7,208 nucleotides of DNA from Pseudomonadota bacterium (GTDB lineage Bacteria > Myxococcota_A > Bradymonadia > UBA4248). Where the stretch lies: assembly GCA_009786045.1 (NCBI GenBank), contig WQTY01000079.1, positions 1,163 through 8,370 on the forward strand. Reading direction: 5' to 3'. A program made the translations under genes and the position numbers. Shown in pieces: positions 1 to 5,169 of the stretch. The notes beneath the pieces are model-generated. The model ran no database searches, was not told the DNA's origin, and worked only from the letters and a program-made list of their open reading frames with translations. Each line of letters opens with the position of its first letter. Position 1 is the stretch's first letter.

Positions 1-452
1 CGCGCCAGATCGACGCTTCCCTCCGTTTGCCCGATGCGCACGAGCACGCCTCCCGGGCGCGAAGCGATGGGGAAAACGTGGCCGGGACGTGCCAGGTCTT
101 CGGGCCGGCAATCGGGGCGGGAAGCCAGTTGCATCGTATGGGCGCGATCCGCCGCACTGATGCCGGTCGTTACGCCTTCGGCCGCTTCGATGCTGACGTG
201 AAAAGCCGTGTGGAAACGGCTCGTATTGTGGGCTGTCATGGGTGGAATATCCAGCTCTCTGAGCCTGGATTGTGTCATGGTCATGCAGATGAGACCACGG
301 CCATGCATGGCCATGAAATTGACATCCTCGGCCGTAACGCACTCTGCCAACATGCAAAGGTCACCCTCATTTTCGCGATGCTCGTCATCGACGAGAATGA
401 TCATCCTGCCCTGTTTCAGCGTTTCTATGGCATCTTCAATTCTTGCCAGCAT
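1..452 (-). CDS. ribB: 3,4-dihydroxy-2-butanone 4-phosphate synthase (RibB, or RibB domain of RibBA), 3' end cut by window edge
   Basis: This enzyme converts ribulose 5-phosphate to 3,4-dihydroxy-2-butanone 4-phosphate plus formate, giving the four-carbon unit of the lumazine ring; it is cytoplasmic. I translated the frame by hand and 150 codons are visible with no stop before the edge. Family motifs are clear: DDEHRENEGD at residues 22-31 (metal and substrate binding acidic loop), HGRGLIC at 50-56, EGVTTGISAADR at 92-103, RPGHVFP at 122-128 and GQTEGSVDLA at 141-150, including the conserved His125 and Glu144. The start is the first Met after an in-frame TGA at 477-479. No good Shine-Dalgarno lies in front of it, the nearest GAGG being about 22 bases upstream. 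RibB alone is about 210 residues. A C-terminal GTP cyclohydrolase II (RibA) domain, common in bacteria, cannot be judged because the gene leaves the window. Confidence 0.95.
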   Translation of the reverse strand, partial: MLARIEDAIETLKQGRMIILVDDEHRENEGDLCMLAECVTAEDVNFMAMHGRGLICMTMTQSRLRELDIPPMTAHNTSRFHTAFHVSIEAAEGVTTGISAADRAHTMQLASRPDCRPEDLARPGHVFPIASRPGGVLVRIGQTEGSVDLA

Positions 453-565
453 ACAGACAAAATCTCGGTTATCGCCTCATCCCTGATCGCCCCGAACATG
501 CGCTTTCCAAATCTGAAAGCTGTGAATCGCAGATTCACGTCCACATGACCGACCCAGTGGCGCAA
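425..565 (-). CDS. possible short leader ORF (46 codons, TTG start) overlapping the ribB start
   Basis: The frame reads TTG from 565 to a TAG at 425-427 and overlaps the first 28 bases of ribB in another frame. An AGAGGA sequence sits about five bases before the TTG, a better ribosome binding site than the one at ribB itself. The translated peptide begins MRHWVGHVDVNLRF and ends in QELKMP; I recognise no family. It could be a leader peptide that couples translation into ribB, or simply a chance open frame: it has no ATG start and its only support is the Shine-Dalgarno match and the overlap. Confidence 0.18.
   Translation of the reverse strand: MRHWVGHVDVNLRFTAFRFGKRMFGAIRDEAITEILSVCWQELKMP
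502..538 (-). promoter_or_regulatory. two adjacent hairpins in the ribE-ribB gap
   Basis: Two inverted repeats lie next to each other in the leader before ribB. The first pairs GCTTTC with GAAAGC (502-507 with 515-520, 7-base loop). The second pairs GTGAATC with GATTCAC (522-528 with 532-538, 3-base loop), a perfect 7-bp stem. Neither is followed by a T run, so they do not look like intrinsic terminators. They could be mRNA processing or translation-control structures for ribB, or an operator if read as DNA. The conserved boxes of an FMN riboswitch are not visible. Confidence 0.35.
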
Positions 566-571
566 GGCGTT

Positions 572-595
572 CCTCTCGCTTTGGTGGCAGAGAGG
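572..595 (-). other. small inverted repeat just after the ribE stop
   Basis: CCTCTC (572-577 on the plus strand) can pair with GAGAGG (590-595) around a 12-base loop, immediately downstream of the ribE stop codon at 598-600. No T run follows on the minus strand, so terminator function is doubtful. The stem overlaps the AGAGGA that would serve the possible leader ORF starting at 565. Confidence 0.25.
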
Positions 596-597
596 CG

Positions 598-1254
598 TTA
601 GAAGCCCGCTTCGCGAAGCTTATCAAGGCTGATCGCGGCAGGCGCGCCCCCTATAGCACTTCCCTTTGGGTTGGTGCAAGATAGCAGTTTCTCAATGTAT
701 TTACCCAAAATATCGACTTCGATGTTGATTCGGCGCCCGACGGCAAAAAATGCGTCCTTCAGGATGCGCTGTGTGTGGGGGATGAGCATGATTTCGAAGC
801 TGTTCTGAGAGACGCAATTCACTGTCAGCGAGGCGCCATCGAGGGCAACTGAGCCCTTTTCGACAATGTACTTCAGAAGGCCGGGATCACATTCTACCTC
901 GACGGCGCGGGCTGAACCGCGTGGCTGAGACGAAGCGATACACCCCACACCATCAATATGACCCGTGACCCAGTGTCCTCCCATGCGATCGCCAAGCTTT
1001 AGCGCGCGTTCAAGGTTAACATCGCTTCCCAGGGTAAGTGCACCGAGGTTTGTGCGGGAAAGCGTTTCGCCTGAGGCATCTGCTTCGAATCGGTCTTCGC
1101 TAAAAGCTGCGACCGTCAGGCATGCGCCGTTGACAGCGATGCTTTCTCCAAGCTGGTATTGTTTCAGCGTGCAGGCAATGCCCAGGCGCTGGCCGCCGTC
1201 TATGGGCTGGCGGCGGATTAATTTGCCGGTAGACTCTATGAGACCCGTAAACAT
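598..1254 (-). CDS. ribE: riboflavin synthase, alpha subunit
   Basis: This enzyme dismutates two molecules of 6,7-dimethyl-8-ribityllumazine into riboflavin and the pyrimidinedione that is recycled; it is a cytoplasmic trimer. The 218 residues match the usual length of about 200-220. The invariant N-terminus MFTGLIE is intact and there are two lumazine-binding barrels. The first carries GESIAVNGACLTV (36-48) and GHWVTGHIDG (93-102); the second carries GSVALDGASLTV (134-145), IPHT (158-161) and NIEVDILGKYIEK (177-189). The tail 190-218 ends LREAGF. The start lies 3 bases after the ribD stop, with GGAG at 1261-1264 inside the end of ribD, so the two are probably translationally coupled. The symbol ribE is used for riboflavin synthase as in most proteobacteria; E. 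coli calls it ribC. Confidence 0.97.
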   Translation of the reverse strand: MFTGLIESTGKLIRRQPIDGGQRLGIACTLKQYQLGESIAVNGACLTVAAFSEDRFEADASGETLSRTNLGALTLGSDVNLERALKLGDRMGGHWVTGHIDGVGCIASSQPRGSARAVEVECDPGLLKYIVEKGSVALDGASLTVNCVSQNSFEIMLIPHTQRILKDAFFAVGRRINIEVDILGKYIEKLLSCTNPKGSAIGGAPAAISLDKLREAGF

Positions 1255-1257
1255 GTT

Positions 1258-2370
1258 CTACTCCGCCGTTTGGGGATAAGTGAGGTGGCCGCTGAGCCGT
1301 ATGTCGTCATCCAGGCGCAGAATGTCGAGAGAAGACAAGAGGGCTGCTGATTGCATGTGGGCGATGCCCTGTCCTCCCATGGGGCTGGGGGCAGAAAGTC
1401 CGCCGATGAGCTTTGGTGCAATGTAGATATCGACGGCATCGATAAGGCGAGCATCGTAAAGCGCGCCGTGGAGCCTGGCGCCGCCTTCACAATAGAGTGT
1501 GGTGATGCCATAGCGCTCGACGAGTGTGCGCAGGATTGCCTCAGGATCCAGGGCATCGTCGATGGTCGGGACATGGGCGATGTCGACGCCAAGATCTGCG
1601 TAGGGCGTCAGGCAGGCATTTTGATTTGCCGTAAACAGAACCGTGTTTTGGGCCGAGGTATCGAAGACCTGCATGGAGAGCGGCAGGGAGAGCCGGCGAT
1701 CAAGAATGACCCGAAGGGGTTGCCGATGCTCACCCTCAAGGCGGACATTGAGCATGGGGTTGTCGAGACGAACGGTTTGGGTGCCTGCCATGATGGCCTC
1801 ATGACGGGCTCGCGCGAGATGCACATCGTGGCGGGAGGCTTCGCCGCTCACCCAGCGCGCGTGCCCCGTTCGCGTCGCAATGTGACCGTCGGCGGACATG
1901 GCCCATTTGGCTGTGACAAAGGGCAGACCCGTTCGAGTGCGTTTGAAGTAGGGCGCATTGAGCAGATCCAGTTCGGTCTGGCACAGGCCCACTTCGCATG
2001 GGATGCCGGCTGCCTCAAGCCGGGCGATGCCTGCGCCGGATACGCGGGCATCCGGATCGGTGGTTCCGATGACACAACGCGCAATGCCTGCCTGAATGAG
2101 CGCTTTTGTGCAGGGAGGGGTACGGCCAAAATGATCACACGGTTCGAGGGTGACATAGATGGTCGAACCCTTAAGATCAAAGCCTCGCTGTTCTGCCGAC
2201 CGCATGGCTTCGATTTCGGCATGGGGAAAACCTGCACCTCTGTGGTAGCCGCGGCCAAGCTCCATGCCATCGCGAACGAATACCGCACCCACCATCGGAT
2301 TGGGATGTGTTGCCCATCCACCGCGTTTCGCTTCCTCAAGCGCCAGGTTCATCCAGTCGCGATCATTCAT
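1258..2370 (-). CDS. ribD: bifunctional diaminohydroxyphosphoribosylaminopyrimidine deaminase / 5-amino-6-(5-phosphoribosylamino)uracil reductase
   Basis: RibD carries out the second and third steps of riboflavin synthesis from GTP: Zn-dependent deamination of the pyrimidine, then NADPH-dependent reduction of the ribosyl side chain. The 370 residues equal the normal fused length. The N-terminal deaminase domain (about 1-145) shows HPNPMVGAV at 22-30, the catalytic HAE at 50-52 with zinc ligand His50, and EPCDHFGRTPPC at 76-87 supplying Cys78 and Cys87. The C-terminal reductase domain (about 150-370) shows AKWAMSADG (154-162, with Lys155), RWVSG (172-176), DNPMLNVR (203-210) and the nucleotide-binding EGG at 295-297. 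All expected catalytic residues are present. The start is 24 bases downstream of the murJ stop, with only a weak AGGA about 15 bases upstream. The gene is probably transcribed from the same message as murJ and feeds ribE. Confidence 0.97.
   Translation of the reverse strand: MNDRDWMNLALEEAKRGGWATHPNPMVGAVFVRDGMELGRGYHRGAGFPHAEIEAMRSAEQRGFDLKGSTIYVTLEPCDHFGRTPPCTKALIQAGIARCVIGTTDPDARVSGAGIARLEAAGIPCEVGLCQTELDLLNAPYFKRTRTGLPFVTAKWAMSADGHIATRTGHARWVSGEASRHDVHLARARHEAIMAGTQTVRLDNPMLNVRLEGEHRQPLRVILDRRLSLPLSMQVFDTSAQNTVLFTANQNACLTPYADLGVDIAHVPTIDDALDPEAILRTLVERYGITTLYCEGGARLHGALYDARLIDAVDIYIAPKLIGGLSAPSPMGGQGIAHMQSAALLSSLDILRLDDDIRLSGHLTYPQTAE
1261..1264 (-). promoter_or_regulatory. ribE ribosome binding site inside the ribD 3' end
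   Basis: GGAG on the minus strand, six bases before the ribE ATG at 1254 and directly before the ribD TAG. Its position supports both the ribE start and translational coupling from ribD. Confidence 0.6.
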
Positions 2371-2394
2371 CGCTGCACACTCTATTCCTTAACA

Positions 2395-4089
2395 TTATCC
2401 AGATCGTCGGCGCAGCTTGTGTCTTAGCCTGGCGATAAACCCGCGCAGCTCATTGGGTACGACGAACCATGCCAGCATTGCGCACAAACTTGTGCCCAGA
2501 AAGCCGGAAACTGCAAGTGTCCAAAGCGCTTTGACCGTGGCTGCCTCGAAAGATACCCACGATGAGAGCCAAAGTCCCAGGCGGCTTCCGCCCCAGGCTG
2601 CCAGCCCGAGCATAAGCCCTGGCACAAAAGCACGCAATAGCCGCATGGGCTGGAGATGGACATTCTTGCGCCGGTACAGAAGGATAATGCTTGCCGCCTG
2701 CATTGCCATGCCGATGCACGATGCCATGGCAAGACCGCGCAGGCCATACATGGTGCTCAAAACGCCATAGACGGGCAAAGAAAGCACCGTGACGATGGTT
2801 GTGGCTATCATTGGTGTCAACGTGTTTTGGGCAGCGTAAAATGCGCGGACACTCACCATCTGGATGGTCCAGAATACGATCGAAATCGAAAAAATCTTCA
2901 AAATGGCTGCTGTTTTGGCTGTGTCTTCGCTGCCAAAGGCGCCACGCTCGTACACCAGTGCCACCATGGGCTCTGACAGTGCCACGAAGAAGCCGACCAA
3001 AACCAGCGACAGGATGATCACGTTGCGAAGGGTTTTGTGAAGTGTCTCGGCGGCGGTCAGGAATTCCCCTCTGGCCGAGAGCTGCGAGAGGTAGGGAAGG
3101 GCCGCCTGACCCGCTGCCTGCCCCACGATGGCAATGGGAACGAGCACCAGACGGCGTGCATAGTTCAGCCAGCTGATGGATCCCGCTTCCATCGTCGAAC
3201 CAATAAAGCGGCCCACCCATTCGTCCACTGTCGTTAAACTGACACCAAGCATGAGTGGGAGCGTGAGCAAAATGTATTTTCTAAAATCCACATCGCCAAA
3301 CCCAAATACCGGCCGATAGCTTATCCTGGCACGGACGAAAATGAGCGGCAGCAGAAATGGGCCCGCCATGGCGCCCACGAGCGCCCCTATGGCAAACCCC
3401 TTCATGCCCATGCTCGCGCCCAGAATGATGCCACCCAGGATGATGAAGGCATTGTAGATGAGGGGTGCGAGTGCAGATGGCAAAAATTGCCCCCGTGCCA
3501 TGAGCACCGCCATCATGAGGCCTCCCAGGTAATGAAAGAACTGCCCCGGCAGAATGATGCGCGTCATCTCGACGGTTTGTGCAACCTGCCAGGCATCGAA
3601 CCCCGGAAACAGCATCCTGACCATCTCGTGCGTAAAAACACCACAGATCAGGATGGCGCCCAGCACAAGTGCTCCCATCGTCGTGGCGATGAGGGAAAAA
3701 AGACGATTGGCGCGATCAGGGTGCCCCTTAGCCAGGTAACCCGCAAAAAGTGGAATGAAGGTGATCGACAACGTTCCGCCGGCCAGAAAATGGTTCATCA
3801 GGTCGGGCAGCATAAAGGCGGCATTGTAGGCATCTGTTTCGCTGCCAGCGCCTGCCTGGTAGGCTATCACCGCCTCGCGAACGTAGCCCAGGAGCCGCGA
3901 ACAGAGTATGCCGGCTGACAGAATGAGTGCCGCCAGACCGATGCGTTTAACGCGTGTTGTTGAAGCGCAGTCCTGCTCTGTATCCCGGGGAACGCTGTCG
4001 TTTGGGGGAGATTCGCCCTGCGTCCGGCAGCCGTCCTCATGCGGTGTAGGCGCGTCGGCGCCTGTCTCCCTGCTGTCTTGTGTTTTCAT
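2395..4089 (-). CDS. murJ: lipid II flippase MurJ (MviN), MOP-superfamily integral membrane protein
   Basis: MurJ moves undecaprenyl-linked peptidoglycan precursor (lipid II) across the inner membrane. The 564 residues include many hydrophobic helices, as expected for the 14-helix fold. Residues known to be essential in E. coli MurJ have clear counterparts: SRLLGYVRE at 64-72 (Ser64, Arg65, Arg71), TDAYNAAF at 85-92 (Asp86), the GGTLSITFIPLF region at 104-115 and SWLNYARRLVLVP at 306-318, where Arg313 aligns with E. coli Arg270. An unusual hydrophilic N-terminal extension of about 47 residues, rich in Asp, Glu, Pro, Ser and Thr, precedes the first helix. It is supported as genuine by the strong GGGGAGGAG ribosome binding site before this ATG and by the absence of a later Met before residue 93. 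The C-terminus is basic (RLRHKLRRRSG). The gene starts inside the upstream gene by an ATGA overlap. MurJ outside the wzx/MATE relatives is normally monocistronic or in varied contexts, so its pairing here with a kinase-like protein is notable. Confidence 0.95.
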   Translation of the reverse strand: MKTQDSRETGADAPTPHEDGCRTQGESPPNDSVPRDTEQDCASTTRVKRIGLAALILSAGILCSRLLGYVREAVIAYQAGAGSETDAYNAAFMLPDLMNHFLAGGTLSITFIPLFAGYLAKGHPDRANRLFSLIATTMGALVLGAILICGVFTHEMVRMLFPGFDAWQVAQTVEMTRIILPGQFFHYLGGLMMAVLMARGQFLPSALAPLIYNAFIILGGIILGASMGMKGFAIGALVGAMAGPFLLPLIFVRARISYRPVFGFGDVDFRKYILLTLPLMLGVSLTTVDEWVGRFIGSTMEAGSISWLNYARRLVLVPIAIVGQAAGQAALPYLSQLSARGEFLTAAETLHKTLRNVIILSLVLVGFFVALSEPMVALVYERGAFGSEDTAKTAAILKIFSISIVFWTIQMVSVRAFYAAQNTLTPMIATTIVTVLSLPVYGVLSTMYGLRGLAMASCIGMAMQAASIILLYRRKNVHLQPMRLLRAFVPGLMLGLAAWGGSRLGLWLSSWVSFEAATVKALWTLAVSGFLGTSLCAMLAWFVVPNELRGFIARLRHKLRRRSG

Positions 4090-4979
4090 TCACACTCCTC
4101 CCCAGGGGGGGAGGGGTTCTGCGGCACACACCCGCCTAGAGGTACACGCCCGTCTGGTGGCACATATCCTTCCTTCTCCCATGGAGGGGGCGATTCCTGC
4201 GGAGATTGAGAGTCACCCAGATCTTCAGATGTTTCTTCATCCCGTCTGCGCCGCGCCGCGCGAAGGCGCGCAGACCACCACAGCACGAGGATAACCGTCA
4301 GGGCGATTGCACCTCCCAGGATGGCGGCTGTCGACAGAACGGACAGTGCCCTGGAAGAGGACTGAGCTGCCTGGGGCTGGTGAGGATCTGAAACCGGTTC
4401 AGCCATCACCTGAATGCCTGAGACAAAATTCGCCAAAAAAGTGTCATAGAGTGCGACGGCTGAAGCGTCATCCAGTGATACGTAGAGAAATATCTGCGCC
4501 AGACGATCACCCGTTGGAATGAGAAAGGACGTCTGACGTATGTTGCCGCTTTGCAGTGCCGTAATGGCTGAGACAGCCTCGTCCCTGCGTATGATGTCGA
4601 TAAGCCCCACCAGGGGGGATGGCGATAAAATTCGAGTCTGCATGACATGGACATTGGGAATGTCACGAAGTGCGTTCGCTGAAGCCTCCAGGTGGGCGTT
4701 CATCTGCGCCGGTGTATCGAGATAATAGCCCCCGTCGAGGCGAAAGAAGACGACACCGTCCTGTCCATTTTGCCCCAGCCGCATGCACCCTCGCCCGGCT
4801 TTGAGCGCCAGTTCCTCATCACAGGAATGCGTTTCGATGCCTTTTGGCAGGGCAATGATTAGCCCCTCGTCTGCATAAAAATAGCTCTCCCCCGGCTCGG
4901 CGCGGGCCAGAGAGATGAACGGCAAACAGGTGAAGATGGCAAAAATGACAGGAAGAAGCGTTTTTTTCACCCAAGCCAT
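4086..4979 (-). CDS. unrecognised signal-peptide protein with one C-terminal membrane helix, encoded between the pseudokinase and murJ
   Basis: I do not recognise the family. From the Met at 4979 the protein has 297 residues. Residues 1-27 form a classic signal peptide (KK after MAWV, hydrophobic core, ARA before EPGES). An exported domain of about 180 residues follows, with two cysteines near its start (53 and 65) that could form a disulfide. A linker rich in Gln, Pro and Ser leads to a strong membrane helix at about 212-236, then RLRAARRRR (238-246), a positive-inside anchor, and a Pro-rich cytoplasmic tail of about 50 residues. The start is chosen because it begins the signal peptide; the frame stays open upstream to 5282, through the GC-rich repeats and into the kinase gene, and Met codons at 4988 and 5168 are alternatives. 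None has a good ribosome binding site. The gene overlaps murJ by ATGA, so the products are probably made together. The topology suits a periplasmic sensor or scaffold, but no function can be assigned. Confidence 0.75.
   Translation of the reverse strand: MAWVKKTLLPVIFAIFTCLPFISLARAEPGESYFYADEGLIIALPKGIETHSCDEELALKAGRGCMRLGQNGQDGVVFFRLDGGYYLDTPAQMNAHLEASANALRDIPNVHVMQTRILSPSPLVGLIDIIRRDEAVSAITALQSGNIRQTSFLIPTGDRLAQIFLYVSLDDASAVALYDTFLANFVSGIQVMAEPVSDPHQPQAAQSSSRALSVLSTAAILGGAIALTVILVLWWSARLRAARRRRDEETSEDLGDSQSPQESPPPWEKEGYVPPDGRVPLGGCVPQNPSPPGEECE
4097..4114 (-). promoter_or_regulatory. murJ ribosome binding site folded into a GC-rich hairpin
   Basis: On the minus strand CCTCCCC (4114-4108) can pair with GGGGAGG (4103-4097) around a CCCT loop, a perfect 7-bp stem. 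The right arm is the very strong Shine-Dalgarno of murJ, 7 bases before the ATG at 4089. Translation of the upstream gene runs through this stem to its TGA at 4086-4088, so ribosomes finishing that gene would open it. This suggests that murJ is translated mainly by coupling. The pairing is seen in the sequence; the regulatory role is inferred. Confidence 0.45.
4116..4169 (-). repeat. three degenerate 18-base tandem units at the end of the membrane-protein gene
   Basis: The units encode GYVPPD, GRVPLG and GCVPQN, i.e. the pattern G-x-V-P-x-x three times. At DNA level each is 18 bases and they share GG....GT.CC.... The block is flanked by an imperfect palindrome at 4172-4190 (CTCC/GGAG core) and the perfect hairpin at 4097-4114. 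The arrangement resembles dispersed palindromic intergenic elements that have been captured as the C-terminal codons of a gene. Confidence 0.5.
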
Positions 4980-4998
4980 GCGCAGCATGGCAAAGGGC

Positions 4999-5020
4999 TC
5001 GGGGGAACGTGTTCCCCCGA
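4999..5020. repeat. strong inverted repeat in the gap upstream of the membrane-protein gene
   Basis: TCGGGGGAAC (4999-5008) pairs perfectly with GTTCCCCCGA (5011-5020) across two central bases, a 10-bp near-perfect palindrome. No T run follows on either strand. It lies only 10 bases before the candidate Met codon at 4988, so in RNA it would stand right in front of the start region. Confidence 0.6.
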
Positions 5021-5021
5021 C

Positions 5022-5041
5022 GGGGTGTGGAGCGGCACCCC
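5022..5041. repeat. GGGGTG/CACCCC inverted repeat
   Basis: GGGGTG at 5022-5027 can pair with CACCCC at 5036-5041 around an 8-base loop. It immediately follows the palindrome at 4999-5020 and is part of the same run of four GC-rich hairpins. Confidence 0.5.
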
Positions 5042-5043
5042 AC

Positions 5044-5083
5044 AAAAAGCGGGGCGTTGCGGGGCGGCGTTTGAGCCCCGCAA
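5044..5083 (-). terminator. possible intrinsic terminator or attenuator after the pseudokinase gene
   Basis: On the minus strand GCGGGGC (5081-5075) has two identical downstream partners, GCCCCGC at 5065-5059 and GCCCCGC at 5055-5049. The second is followed directly by TTTTT (5048-5044), giving a GC-rich stem plus T run. The first allows a longer 9-bp stem (TTGCGGGGC/GCCCCGCAA) with no T run. The two pairings are mutually exclusive, which would permit a switch between termination and read-through. Read-through would be needed if the downstream gene and murJ depend on the pseudokinase promoter, since I see no clear promoter in this gap. Confidence 0.45.
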
Positions 5084-5123
5084 AGGGGGTAGACGCGTAT
5101 CGGCCAACGGTCGATAGCGGCGC

Positions 5124-5140
5124 AGGGGGCGTTGCCCCCT
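5124..5140. repeat. AGGGGGC/GCCCCCT hairpin downstream of the pseudokinase stop
   Basis: AGGGGGC (5124-5130) pairs perfectly with GCCCCCT (5134-5140) around a 3-base GTT loop. It lies 30 bases beyond the stop codon of the kinase-like gene. No T run follows, so it would act as an mRNA-stabilising 3' structure or a protein site rather than a terminator. The style matches dispersed GC-rich intergenic palindromes. Confidence 0.55.
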
Positions 5141-5169
5141 TCAGATCCTGTGCCTGTACCCTGCACATA

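Noticed and set aside
27..548. A 173-codon open frame on the plus strand at the left end
   Set aside because: It is antisense to the ribB reading frame, which carries unmistakable motifs, and has no family resemblance of its own.
453..597. FMN (RFN) riboswitch before ribB
   Set aside because: The conserved boxes and multi-helix layout of the element cannot be found in these 145 bases; only simple hairpins are present.
1351..2427. A 358-codon open frame on the plus strand
   Set aside because: It is exactly antisense to ribD, whose catalytic motifs are all present. Its translation shows no recognisable family and it runs past the ribD start into murJ.
2424..3220. Open frames of 256 and 107 codons on the minus strand inside murJ
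   Set aside because: They lie in an alternative frame of murJ; the murJ frame shows membrane helices and essential residues, while these do not.
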